The translations under genes were made by a program, and so were the position numbers. 64,000 nt of DNA from Sindora glabra. Its lineage: Eukaryota; Streptophyta; Magnoliopsida; Fabales; Fabaceae. The DNA lies in contig CM035232.1 of NCBI GenBank assembly GCA_020226215.1, positions 18,326,316 to 18,390,315 on the forward strand. The letters are read 5' to 3'. Shown in pieces: positions 13,563 to 24,333 of the stretch (position 1 is the stretch's first letter; every line of letters begins with the position of its first letter). The notes beneath the pieces were generated by a model. The model did no database searches. It saw only the letters and a list, made by a program, of their open reading frames with translations, and was not told where the DNA came from.

Positions 13563-13576
13563 AACCTCTGATACTA
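13563..13576 (-). other. Primer-binding site of the minus-strand Copia element
   Basis: On the - strand the sequence reads TAGTATCAGAGGTT. It differs at one base from the TGGTATCAGAG core that pairs with initiator-Met tRNA in plant Copia elements. It lies a few bases inside the right LTR, which fixes the element's orientation. Confidence 0.75.
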
Positions 13577-13579
13577 ATT

Positions 13580-13834
13580 TATTGATTTTAGAGCAAATTT
13601 TTTTTAGAAAAAATAGAGATTAGATGTTATGAAGAGGATACAATTTAATCTTCATTGAATGGCTTCATATATAGAGCTAGAATTCAATAGAAAATCAGAT
13701 ACATATCCTTTATTTTTAGGCATGACTAACAATATTGAAATCTTAAAAAATAGAATCAACAATTTCCTAAAGACTAGGTTATAAGAAATAGAAAAACAAA
13801 CTCCTAGAGTCTAAGTAAATTATCCCATGTTGCA
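13580..13834 (-). repeat. 5' LTR of the minus-strand Copia element
   Basis: It begins (in + coordinates) next to the primer-binding site and shares its first 50 bp with the LTR remnant at 7500. The outer end, near TTGCA at 13834, is an estimate because no target-site duplication was found. Confidence 0.6.
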
Positions 13835-14560
13835 ACTATTTTAGGCTTTTTTTTTATAAGTAGTTTGGCCACACACCCATCCCCCTCCGATGTCACTACC
13901 ATTACCCACCTCCGGACTATTTGGATGCAAACAATGTTATAAAAAAGACTAAATTCCAATTTAATGTTGAATTGAAAGTATTTCTCAATTTATGTAAAGC
14001 TCTATCTTTTAGAGAAGGTAAAGGGCGTTTATCCAATGGGTAGACATTGCCACCAATAACGTTACCGTGCAAAGTTGCCATAAAACCTTCAGCAACATGA
14101 GGCCCATTTGGTGAAGGGTTTAAACCCATATTGATATTAGATAAATAAATTAAATTATAATAAAAAAGGATAAATCATTAAATTAGTATATGAAAAATAG
14201 ATGTTACATCAATTTTTTTAAAAAAAATTAATGTTACATCAACTAATTACATTTTCAAAAAAATGGATGTGACATTTATTTTTCAAGGACTTATTTAACG
14301 TAAAAAATAGATATGTATGTACTTATTTAATATAAAATAAGTTTTTAAGAAAAATATGATATAACTATTATTTTTCAGAGATTAATTTTGTGGTTTGCTC
14401 ATAAAAATATGAGTATTCATAAATCTATCGCAAAGTACATGGTATACTCTTTTCTGTTATAAATATCAAGTGCATGCAATAGACTAAAAATAAAATAATA
14501 TAATTAGATAATTTGAGTAGTTGGAAACTGGCGAGTTTAGTTATATTTTATTTATAAGAG
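13835..14560. other. Intergenic DNA, no gene seen
   Basis: An open frame on the - strand (14129-13917, 70 codons) has an ordinary amino-acid composition at its N-terminus but no family I recognise. The rest is AT-rich. Confidence 0.4.
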
Positions 14561-14564
14561 TTGG

Positions 14565-14890
14565 TATCCTCTATATTTATATTTGGAGGCTCGCAACTTT
14601 CAATTTTTCACTTGAATGAAAAAATTATTTTTTAATTTAATAATAATAAAATAATAAAAATATTTAAATAATTTTAATAAAATATATTAATTTAAATTAT
14701 TTAATTTAATTTAATCTATTTTTTATCTCCATAATAAATGTATTATTGGATTAAAAAGTTAATGGAGATAACAAATTCATTATAATACTATTTATTATTT
14801 TATTATTATTAAATCAATAATATAATTTTTTTATTCAAACAAAAAATGGAAATTGTTGACTTCCACGTGTAAATGTGGAGATCAGCATTC
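14565..14890. repeat. Imperfect fold-back repeat (MITE-like), about 325 bp
   Basis: The left arm (from the TATCCTCTATATTTATATTT stretch through the ATAATAATAAAATAATAA run) reappears inverted on the right, ending in the GTGGAGATCAGC region. I judge arm identity to be moderate, about two thirds at the ends and higher in the AT-rich inner part. No target duplication was recognised. Confidence 0.45.
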
Positions 14891-15120
14891 TCCTTCATTT
14901 ATCTATCTATTTATCCATATATATTGTCTAAAATAGTAAAATTAATAAATGATAGATTTGAACTACAAACAACTTAAAAAAAAAAATGAGTTTTGTACGG
15001 TAATAAAAAAAATGAGACAATATTATTCAGATTAACATTTTTCATGTTAATTTTTAATATTTTTTGATTAAATTACTTTTCAGGTATAGCTAATAACAAA
15101 TGAGTGTAATTACACTGTGT

Positions 15121-15176
15121 TAGCTTTATATGAAAATAGCGTAAGAAATAGCTTTATATGAAAATAGCGCAAGAAA
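15121..15176. repeat. 28-bp tandem duplication
   Basis: Two adjacent copies (15121-15148 and 15149-15176) begin TAGCTTTATATGAAAATAGC and differ at one base. Confidence 0.9.
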
Positions 15177-15382
15177 TAGAAAATTTACCGAAAAGAAAAA
15201 ATGCCAATAATGTAAAAAAGTAGATAATTTACTAAAAGGAAAACGAAATAGAGATAATTTACGGCCAATGTTTGTCAATTTACTACTCTCACACAGTCTG
15301 TTTTTTTTTTTAATTTTTATTGAAGTGCAATTACGCTTATCAATTATTAACTGTATCTAAAAAATAATTTACTCAAACATGC

Positions 15383-15556
15383 TAAAAATTAACAAATGAT
15401 AATATAGATAATGGTATTTAAATTTAATTTATTATTAGTGTAAATTAATTTTATACTATCATATACATACTAAAAATTAACAAATGATAACATAGATAAT
15501 GGTATTTAAATTTAATTTTTTATTAGTGTAAATTAATTTTATACTATCATATACTC
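15383..15556. repeat. 88-bp tandem duplication
   Basis: The unit beginning TAAAAATTAACAAATGATAA at 15383 is repeated at 15471. The copies differ at a few bases. Each unit includes ATTAGTGTAAATTAATTTTA. Confidence 0.9.
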
Positions 15557-16722
15557 ATGCATTGTTATATTAATAAAAAATTATTAAAACTCTTTTATTA
15601 TTATTAAAAATTCTTAATTGCTAATAATATATCTTCTTCTCATTCAATAAGAGTATAAATTTTTTTTTTCATAAACAATGAATCAAATTTAAATTTTAAA
15701 TAATATCGTCCCACTTTTTAAAGTTACATGTAGTTCAAATTTCTCACCTATTAATTTTATAGTAAACCTACTTTTTTATTGTGAAATTCACTTTTTCTTT
15801 GGTTCTTACAAAATATTTTATATTAATTTTATTTTTATAAAATATTAATTCATTTAATTTTATCATTTTGCTGGTATCCATATAAAATTAATTTATTCAA
15901 TTTCATTTAGATGAAATTGAATAAATTAATATTTCATAAAAAAATTAATACAAAATATTCTATGAAAATAAAAGTGATAAAAATAAATTTTACAAGGAAG
16001 AAAATCCTCATCAATTTCACTACTTTACACAATATATATATATCTATATATTATATATCACTCATAATATTTCTTATTTTTCATGATAAATATCATTTTC
16101 ATAATTTACTACATGTCAATTTATTATTTTTTTCTCTATTTATATTTTAATATTAAATTAATTTTTAATAAAAATTTAAATTTAAATTACTTTTTATCTA
16201 TCACTAGAATTCATAAATATCAAATTATTTTAATATCATAAAAAACTCTTCAAATTATATTTATATATTTATAAATTAAATACTAATATCACTAAATAGC
16301 ATCAATATAACATAAAATATTTTATTATAAATTTTTTAAATAGTTAAAGATCTAATTTTACTAAATTATTTACTATGCATCACATATTTTAAATCTTATA
16401 TCACATTTTAAAATTTTTTAATTTTTAATTTTAATAGATAATAAATAAAAAATAAATATAATAAATTATATTTAATATTTTTATAACTTTTTTATATATT
16501 TAATGTTTTTATCTTAAAAAAAATAAAAACCCGTTCACCGGTCTAAATATAGACTGTTGGCTACCGCAGCTTTTGCGTCTGCATGGGTAAACCGTTGTCT
16601 CTAGCAACCCTTCCCCTTTATTTTTTTTTACTAAACATTAAATTTGGAAATGATTTCAACTTAGCATTAAAGCAGAAATTTTCCTTTTAATAACATTACT
16701 TGGACCAAAAAGTATCAAAATA
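15557..16722. other. AT-rich intergenic DNA, no gene seen
   Basis: Low-complexity A/T-rich sequence contains chance open frames such as 15911-16150. A short GC-richer island (16530-16615) has no recognised motif. Confidence 0.5.
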
Positions 16723-16895
16723 GGTGAGTTCTAAAGTGCCCCTAGGGGTTTGGTACCCGGGGTGGTGTGGCAAAATACAAATCACTGGATGAGATTACTA
16801 AGTCAATGCTAAGATTTTTGTAATCTCATCCAGTGGCTTATATTTTGCCACACCATCCCGGGTACCAAACTCCTAGGGGCACCATAGCAAGCACC
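16723..16895. mobile_element. Palindromic MITE, copy 1, Mutator-like (9-bp target duplication)
   Basis: The 173-bp element is almost wholly palindromic. It runs from GGTGAGTTCTAAAGTGCCCC to the inverted GGGGCACCATAGCAAGCACC, and the arms contain GGTACCCGGGGTGGTGTGGC and a TGGATGAGATTAC core. It is flanked by 9-bp repeats, ATCAAAATA (16714-16722) and CTCAAAATA (16896-16904), with one mismatch. The 9-bp duplication and long inverted repeats fit non-autonomous Mutator elements. It has no coding capacity. A close relative lies at 61049-61220. Confidence 0.9.
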
Positions 16896-17571
16896 CTCAA
16901 AATAAATAAGTAAATATACAGTGACTTTTTTTTTTAAAAGCAGCCGGAACAACAACGATGAAATAAATCTTTAGGAATTCTCATTAAGTGAATTTTCTTT
17001 ACTGAATTGTGGAGCATATAATTTGAAATAAATTCAGACTCCGAGATGAAATCTTATAATGTTGTTGCAGTTATTGAATTATCTTTTGGTCATATAGCCA
17101 TAGATTGATAAAATGATGATTTAAATGTTAATACAAAACTTATCATCCACCCAATATTAGGTACAATTATGTCGGGCAGGACTTTCATACCCTAACGCAA
17201 TTAGGAAGATAAATTCCAGACAGATGGCAAATTTCGAGTCATTATTTTTTTGTTAATGTTATATACACATTGTAAAGTATTACTTCTTTCGGTCAAATTT
17301 TGTCCTTGGCACTCAATATTTGAGAGGTTTCGATTCTTATCATTAGATTTGAAAATTTTTTTTGATGAATCAGATATTTTTTTTAATTCAAATGAAACAA
17401 GTTTAAGCCATTTTTTATTCCATTCAATTTTAAAACGAAATTAGATCTAAAAGTTACCTAAAGGATTTTACTAAAAATTATTTTTTTGTACCATGTAATG
17501 AAATTAACTTGAATTTTTAGTTTAATTTGACAATATAAAATAAAAAAGTAAAGCTTTAAAAATAATAATGA

Positions 17572-17878
17572 TGTTGGATCATGGGTTCGGTCGCCCAAAA
17601 TAGGTCCATAACCCGGCCCAATAAACGCCTATAAATAAGCAGATGAAGGAAGTAAATGGGTTCGTCAGAAATCATTTCCTCATAACTTCTTAAAAATTCT
17701 CTCTCCTTTTTTTCTCTCTGCACACAAAAGGAAGATTTAGCCCATGAACAAGTTGTTTATCCGAAGTGATCGACAATTCGACCAGTAAAAATAAATACAA
17801 GATCCTGAATATTTTCGTTGCGTACTTTCAAAATTTGGTATGTATGAATTCGAATTTCATATTTTATATATTCCTACA
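17572..17878 (+). repeat. 5' LTR of the nested Copia element
   Basis: It starts TGTTGGATCATGGG and ends TATTCCTACA, so it has the canonical TG...CA ends. A TATA-like TATAAATA motif lies near 17629. By hand count it differs from the 3' LTR at about 23 substitutions and one indel, most of them transitions. Confidence 0.95.
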
Positions 17879-17879
17879 T

Positions 17880-17892
17880 TGGTATCAGAGCC
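17880..17892 (+). other. Primer-binding site
   Basis: TGGTATCAGAGCC begins one base after the LTR end and is complementary to the 3' end of initiator-Met tRNA, as in most plant Copia elements. Confidence 0.95.
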
Positions 17893-17926
17893 AGGTTGTT
17901 TATTTTTCTAATTTCTGTTAAATCTG

Positions 17927-17931
<5 letters not shown>

Positions 17932-17971
<40 letters not shown>
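17932..17971. repeat. AT-dinucleotide microsatellite 1 in the Copia leader
   Basis: A nearly pure run of about 20 AT repeats lies shortly after the primer-binding site. Confidence 0.95.
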
Positions 17972-17981
<10 letters not shown>

Positions 17982-18367
17982 GCATGTCCTTAATGTTTAA
18001 TGAAATGATATTTTTTTTTAAATTCTATTCTTACTGCCGTTGCCCATTTTGATATGGTACTTGTCTGAAGTAATATGGTGTGGATTTGCTATTATGATAT
18101 TTTTTTGAGACTAAATAGAATCTTTGATTGCAAGTGTGCCATAATTTCTGAAAGATTGTTTATTTCTGGAATATTATATGATTATATGTCCAAGACAGTA
18201 ATAGGTTGATAAAATGGCGTTGTCTCCGTTTTTTTGAAATCTTTTTTTACTTTCTATGTTTGTGACTCTGTGTCTCTGTTTTGGGGTCATTTTTTTATTT
18301 TATGATATTCGGTATTTGCACGACGAGAAAGAACCCCACTTGTATGTTTTCGGCGCATGCAATCATG

Positions 18368-18368
<1 letters not shown>

Positions 18369-18440
<72 letters not shown>
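18369..18440. repeat. AT-dinucleotide microsatellite 2 in the Copia leader
   Basis: A run of about 35 AT repeats. It creates spurious Tyr-Ile repeat frames on both strands, which are not genes. Confidence 0.95.
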
Positions 18441-18442
<2 letters not shown>

Positions 18443-18741
18443 TGAACTTTCCAACTTTCATAAAAAAGAAACTTTCCTTTGCATTTGTTTGTAGGCTTAG
18501 GCTTATATATATATACACTATATTGATAGAATCAGAACTGTCTGTTTCTGATATTTGGAAAGTTTTAAACTGCCTGTTTAATATATATATTATTTCTTGT
18601 AAACCAAAACTAACCAATTTAAAGGAAAGTTTGAAAGTTGGAAAGTTCAATATATATATATTTGGATACTGTTTCTCCTTGGATTTTTTTTTAGAGAAAT
18701 ATCATGCCTTTTGAATTGGCAGAGAGAAATTCAGTTTGTTT

Positions 18742-18743
<2 letters not shown>

Positions 18744-18816
<73 letters not shown>
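18744..18816. repeat. AT-dinucleotide microsatellite 3 in the Copia leader
   Basis: A run of about 36 AT repeats, the third such array within 900 bp. Confidence 0.95.
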
Positions 18817-18820
<4 letters not shown>

Positions 18821-18917
18821 AAGAGGCAGTTAACTAAAACAAAAAAAAAATTGTATGGCAATTTAAATTTTTTTTGAAAGGAAAGTTATTTAAAAAAAAA
18901 CTGTAAAAATAAAAAAC

Positions 18918-18991
18918 CATCCAACATGGGAATTGAACCCATACCATTTGAATAGGGAAACCAGCGTTTAAAACCACTTGGCCATGCTTAA
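18918..18991 (-). other. tRNA-like sequence 1, antisense in the Copia leader
   Basis: On the - strand a perfect A box TGGCCAAGTGG (18984-18974) is followed by a perfect T arm at 18942-18926, with a 5-bp stem ATGGG/CCCAT and 7-nt loop TTCAATT (B box GGTTCAATTCC). A T6 run (18916-18911) lies just beyond the expected 3' end, where a Pol III terminator would be. The length is about 74 nt. The acceptor ends do not pair and the anticodon arm is poor, so this is tRNA-derived rather than a working tRNA. Confidence 0.6.
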
Positions 18992-19057
18992 TTTCTTATA
19001 GTTACATGCCCAACAAATTTATGATATACTATCCTGCGATAATGAAAATGAAAATGT

Positions 19058-19126
19058 CACAAACAAGATTCGAACTACCGCCCACTTAGATAAGCAACCC
19101 TGTGCCAAACCGCTTAGACCGAATTC
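19058..19126 (-). other. tRNA-like sequence 2, antisense in the Copia leader, degenerate
   Basis: On the - strand an A-box-like GGTCTAAGCGG (19120-19110) is followed, at tRNA-like spacing, by a B-box-like GTTCGAATC (19075-19067). The T stem is mostly unpaired. It has the same orientation as the first tRNA-like sequence, about 135 bp away. It is weaker than the first. Confidence 0.45.
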
Positions 19127-19376
19127 TGGTTGTTGTAAAGGCTGCCCAATGATATTGATAAATAATACTTAAACATGGCATAATTTTTTTTGTACACAAT
19201 ATTTTTATATTATTGTGATTTTTTTCATACTATTTACATGATGTACAAAAAAAAAATTAAAAAAAAATTTATGATGGAGATTTTTTTTTTAAAAAAAATA
19301 TATATAATTTTTTTATGCATATTATTACTTTTGGAGATCTAATTAAGTTCTTTATTTCTGTATATGTTACAGAAAA

Positions 19377-19865
19377 ATGGTGAGACTTATACGTACACCA
19401 AGAGTCATACGGACTCCAGCATAAAGAGAAGAAGTCAATAGGTTGATTGACGAACTCAATAATCTCCAAGCTGATCCAGAAGTTTATAAAGATAATTTTG
19501 TACATCTTGTAAATTATATTATCAAGTTTCATGAAAAAATTCAAAACTTGATATGGGCTGGTGCTTTAAAGATGAATCGAAATTCGAAGAAATTAAAGGC
19601 TTTACGAAAAGCCTTACCCACTGATTTCTAACAAAAAATATTAGATTTCCTTCTAGAAAGAACAAAGGGATACAAACAATATAACAATATTGTCCATAAA
19701 TTTGTATTGAACTATTTAGAGTGCAAAAATCATAGATATAACTTGAACTTTTACAAAGCCTGTCAAATAGATAGGAAATCTAATACTGAAGTTAAGTTTC
19801 CCCAAGAGCTATATGATAGGTTTATTAGCTCTTTTCCACAAAGAATCAAACATTTGAAAACATAG
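19377..19865 (+). pseudogene. Unrecognised accessory frame in the Copia leader, 162 codons with two stops
   Basis: One continuous phase runs from ATG 19377 to TAG 19863 and is broken by TAA at 19422 and TAA at 19629. The middle part (to 19631) and the part after it both have ordinary, lysine-rich, charged composition unlike the AT-rich surroundings, which suggests former coding. It is separated from gag by about 350 bp. It is not a gag, protease, integrase or reverse transcriptase fragment that I can recognise. It could be a transduced host gene fragment or a lineage-specific extra gene. Confidence 0.5.
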
Positions 19866-20218
19866 TAAGATTTAGGTAAATGTTTGATATCTGATATTTT
19901 ATGTAATTTCTTTTATGTATTGTATTGTTGAAATATGTTTCAATTTATGTAATTTTCATCATTATTATTATTATTGAAATTGCATATCTATCAGTTCTTT
20001 TATTTAATGTACTTTGCTTAATTAATTATTTTAGCATTAGCCTCACATTAGGAATTTAGATGATGATTGGAAACGTAGCGACCTTTTGACTCTAAACCCT
20101 ACATGTGAACTAGTTCTAACATAATTAATTAGAGTCGAAGTAGATATATATGTGTGGCTAGACATTAATTACGTGCAATTTTGTCCACATATAGAACTTA
20201 GTATTTTCTACAAACACA

Positions 20219-20926
20219 ATGGCTACTGCTTCCAAAAACATTGTCGCTAAACTTAATAAGGGTGAGAAATTGAATGGTGACAATTACGAAATTTGGAGTA
20301 TGAAAATTCAATATGTGCTAGAAGAGCAAGAGGCTCTAGAAACACTCAATATTGTTATAGATGAGCCTGAGGCAGGAAATACGGCCCAGCATAGGTGGGA
20401 TCGAGAGGCTTATGAAGCCTGGAAAAGGAAAAATTCTCTCACTCGCATTACGTTGCTGAGTAGCATGGATAATGACATCATGTGAGAATTTAGAAATTAT
20501 AACTTGACTAAGGACATGTGGTCTTCTCTGAAAAACAAGTTTGGTGGAATATCTGTGACCAAACTAAAATCCCTCACAATCGAATTTGATACTTACAAAA
20601 AGAAACCTGAACATTCAATGAAAAAACATTTACGAGAAATGTCAAATATGATTTGTGAATTAAAGGATGCAGGTCATGAGTTGACCGATGAGCAACAAGT
20701 CCAAGCTATAATTCGTTCCTTACCTCATTCCTGGGAGCATATGAAGATGCACTTAACCCACAATGAAAACATCCAAACAATGGATGATGTTGTGCGCCAC
20801 CTTGAGTTAGAAGAAGAAAGGCTTGAAGCTACTAAGCTTAATACAAATGTGTATATGGCTTCATCAAGCTCAGGCAAAGTTCTTGGGCGAAAGGGTAAAT
20901 ATAAAGATGGGTCCCAGAAAAAATGA
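20219..20926 (+). pseudogene. gag of the nested Copia element, part 1
   Basis: The start region carries the plant Copia gag motif (LNGDNYEIWSMKIQYVLEE, residues about 20-38), and the later LKSLTIEFDTYKKK and MCELKDAG-like stretches belong to the UBN2-type capsid domain. TGA codons at 20483 and 20924 interrupt an otherwise single frame that continues into the zinc knuckle and protease. The start ATG (20219) follows 2.3 kb of leader. Intact, it would have been the N-terminal part of a single gag-pol polyprotein. Confidence 0.9.
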
Positions 20927-21822
20927 AAAAAGGCGACTCATTTCAGCAAGAAATCAACAAATAACCAACATGGGAAAGGAAAACGTCCTTTCAAGAAGAA
21001 CATGGCTAAAGTCAAATGCTTTAATTGCAATAAGAAAGGGCATTTTGCCCATGACTGCCCTGAACCTAAAAAGGTATTAAGCTATACTCAAGTTAGTGAA
21101 CTTTGTGTAGCTAGTTCTGTTTTTCTAACAGATTCTCATCCTTTATGGATTGTAGACTTAGGGGCAACAGACCATGTAGCGAAGGATCGAGACACCTTCG
21201 TGGAATTTCGGCGAATACCACATGGAATAAAATGGATTTATGTGGGAAACAATGCACGAGTTACAGTTCAAGGAATTGGCACATGCAAGTTAGTCTTGCG
21301 AGGCGGCCGAACTCTACTCTTGCATGACGTTTTATATGTACCTCAAATTTGCCGAAATTTAATCTCTGTGTTAGTTTTGTTAAAACTTGGTTTTAATTTG
21401 TATCTTGCTGATGACAATATTGAATTATCTTTAGAGACAACTCATTATGGATCTGGTTTTATTAGAAATGATTTTATTGTCATGGATACTGATTATTATG
21501 AATGTAATTTAGTTATTCTATGCTTACATTGTCGCATAATTCTGATATTGATGCGAATGTTTGGCATGCTCGACTTGGCCATATTAGACAACATCGTATG
21601 GATAGACTAGCTAAAGAAGGATTATTGCCTAATTATAATAAAGTAGATCTATCTACTTGCGAGCATTGCTTAGCTGGCAAAAGTACCAGAAAATCATTTG
21701 GAAAAGGAACCAGAGCTGACTTTCCTTTGCAATTAATCCATTCTGACATATGTGGTCCAATGAATGTAAGAGCTAGGCATGGAGCTTTCTATTTCATCAC
21801 ATTTATAGATGATTTTACATGA
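20927..21822 (+). pseudogene. CCHC knuckle, protease and integrase N-terminus of the nested Copia element
   Basis: In the same frame as gag, an intact CCHC knuckle CFNCNKKGHFAHDC lies near 21017. The protease region (WIVDLGATDHVAKD, near 21150) keeps Asp but reads DLGA instead of the usual D-S/T-G/A. A frameshift near 21505-21530 precedes the GAG-pre-integrase (VWHARLGHIRQHRM) with the HHCC zinc motif CEHCLAGK, and the first catalytic Asp of integrase follows in HSDICGP. TGA 21820 ends this open segment in IDDFT. Confidence 0.9.
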
Positions 21823-22518
21823 TTTGGTACTGTCTATTTGATAACACACAAATTTGAAGCATTGAGTTGCTTCCAAAGCTATCTGAGCTTAGTTGAAAAT
21901 CAATTAGATAGAAAAATAAAAGCATTACGAACTGATCGTGGTCGTGAATATTTGTCTGATCAATTTAGACAATTATGTGATTAAAAAGGGATTCAACATC
22001 AGTTGACGAATCCACGTACTCCTCAACAAAATGGTGTTGCAAAGAGACGAAATCAAATGCTCCTAGAAATGGTTAGATCTATGATGGCACAAGCAAATTT
22101 ACCTATCACCTATTGGGGTGATGCACTTTTAATTGCCACATTTATCCTTAACCGTGTGCCTAGCAAATCAGTTCCCACTACACCATATGAATTATGGTCA
22201 AAACGAAAACCTGACCTAAGTATTTTACGACCTTGGGGATGTGCAGCCTATGTTATGGATACCTCGAACCCATATGGCAAATTAGGTCCTTGAGGAAAGA
22301 AATGTATCTTTATTAGATACTCCAAACATTCAAAAGGCTATGTGTTCATTGGTGAACATGACAGTAGGAGTTTCATAGAATTTGAATCACGAGATGTCAC
22401 ATTCTTAGAGATTGTTTTTCCTAAACAGGGCGATATAAATAAGGACTTCTCCTTATACGAGACTATGGATACAAGTGCTCAAGACTCACTTCCTTCGAGT
22501 GGGTGAATTTTAGGAAAC
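21823..22518 (+). pseudogene. Integrase core relic of the nested Copia element
   Basis: It contains the second integrase Asp (LRTDRGREY, about 21930). The NGVAKRRN motif (about 22035) has Lys where the catalytic Glu of D,D-35-E normally stands. Nonsense codons are TAA 21982, TGA 22291 and TGA 22504. The SRDVTF motif near 22390 marks the end of the integrase and the start of the linker. Confidence 0.9.
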
Positions 22519-24333
22519 ATGTTTCCAATCCCGAGTGCGAATGATAGTGATCTTGATCAAAATAGGAGTAATTCAAATGGGAATACTCAAACAATTAATG
22601 ATCCTAGTTCGAGTGGGAGTAATTTGAGAATCCTTGAGAAATATGTTTCTTCAGAACCTCAATTGCGACCAGAACCTCAATTGCGACGTAGTGGCAGAAA
22701 AGGTATTCCTCGTCGTTGTTTTGACATTGAAGGTGGTGAAGCCTTTGTAACCATTACACAAGATGAAGATGAGCTAAGAAATATCACAGAGGCTCTCTCT
22801 GGCCCTAATAAGGAAGATTGGACAAAAGCAATGGAAGAAGAGATGGAGTCTATGAGATCAAATCAAGTTTGCGAACTTGTTGATCTTCCAAAAACATGTA
22901 AGGCCATTAGGAACAAATGGGTTTTTAAAATCAAGCGTAAAGCTAATGGCACTGTTGAAAAATATAAGGCTAGACTAGTAGCAAAAGGCTATACACAACA
23001 GGAAGGAATGGATTATGAAGAAACTTTTTCACTTGTTGTTAGATTCACCTCAATCCGTTTGTTACTAGCTATAGTTGCTAGTATGGACCTTGAATTACAT
23101 CAAATGGATGTAAAGACTGCATTTCTCAATGGAGATTTGGAAGAAGAAATCTATATGCAATAGCCTGTAGGTTTTATCAAAGAAGGCCAAGAAAATAAAG
23201 TTTGTAGACTTTTGAAATCTATATATGGCTTGAAGCAGTCTTCAAGACAATGGTATTTTCACTTTCACAACGTGATTATGTCAAATGATTTTGTCCTGAT
23301 TGACGAAAACCATTGTGTATATATAAAAAGGTCCAAGGATAAGTTTATAATTTTATCATTATATGTTGATGATATACTTATAACTAGAAATAACAAGGAG
23401 TATATCAATGAAATTAAAGGATGGTTGCCATTTAATTTTGAAATGAAAGATATGGGTGAAGCTGCATATATTCTTGGAGTTAAGATTTCAAGAAATCGTT
23501 CAAAGAAATTATTATCTTTGTCACAAAAGCATTATATCAATAAAATTCTTGAACGATTCCAAATGCAGCATTGTAAACCCATAGACACTCCTATTGCTAA
23601 AGGTGAAAGTCTAAGCCAAAGGATGTATCCTAAGACTCCAGAAGAAGAAACATATATGAGAAAAGTTCCTTATGCAAGTGCAGTTGGATGTTTGATGTAC
23701 GCAATGATGTGTACAAGACCAGATATTTGTTTTGTTGTTGGTATGGTAAGCCGATATCAATCTAACCTAGGCTCGGCACATTGGAAAGCAGTTAAAAGGA
23801 TACTAAGGTATCTAAAAGGTATTGCCGACTGCTCATTGTGTTACGAAGGAAATAATTTGCAATTGAAAGGCTATAGTGATGCTGATTGGGGAGGAGACTT
23901 AGATGAAAGAAAGTTTACCTCTATGTACATCTTCTTACTAAATAATGGTGCCATATCCTGGAGTAGTAAGAAACAATCATGCATAGCCTTATCCACAATG
24001 GAAGCTGAATTTGTAGCATTTTCAGTAGCAGTACAAGAAGCGGTGTGGCACAAAAGATTCTTAGATCATTTGGGTGTAAATGCTAACATTGCTGATCCAG
24101 TTTTAGTAAACTGTGATAACCAAGCAGCAATAGCATACACAAAGGACCCCAAATATCATTGCAAGACCAAGCACATAGACACAAAGTACAACTTTGTAAG
24201 AGATATGATTGCACATAAAGAAGTGAATGTGAAATACATTTCTACGCATGAGATGGTAGCAACTCCGACTAAGCCTATTCCTCGGGATGTATTTATAAAA
24301 CATGTGAAATCCCAAGGATTGCGTAGATATTGA
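22519..24333 (+). pseudogene. Reverse transcriptase and RNase H of the nested Copia element
   Basis: One frame, broken only by TAG 23161, holds the reverse transcriptase (TKAMEEEMESM, NKWVFKIKRK, YKARLVAKGYTQ, QMDVKTAFLNGDLEEEIYM, SIYGLKQS, intact LYVDDILI near 23360) and the RNase H (SDADWGGD, STMEAEF, CDNQAA, KHIDTKYNFVRD). The catalytic carboxylates of both domains are present. The 373-codon segment after the TAG is fully open to the natural stop at 24331. Confidence 0.95.

Larger units (their letters stand above)
7500..13834 (-). mobile_element. Degenerate Copia LTR retrotransposon, 3' deleted and interrupted
   Basis: On the - strand the order is LTR (right), primer-binding site, gag, zinc knuckle, protease, GAG-pre-integrase, integrase and reverse transcriptase. 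This is the Copia order. The reading frame is broken throughout. The left end keeps only about 50 bp of LTR, joined directly to the reverse transcriptase, so RNase H and most of the 3' LTR are gone. About 2.8 kb of non-coding DNA (roughly 8300-11120) separates the integrase and reverse transcriptase parts. I could not identify a target-site duplication. Confidence 0.85.

Noticed and set aside
18256..18714. Open frames with long Tyr-Ile repeats on both strands
   Set aside because: They arise from the AT-dinucleotide array at 18369-18440 and not from a coding sequence.
18918..18991. A functional tRNA gene on the minus strand
   Set aside because: The acceptor ends do not pair and the anticodon arm is poor. 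Only the A box, T arm and terminator are convincing.
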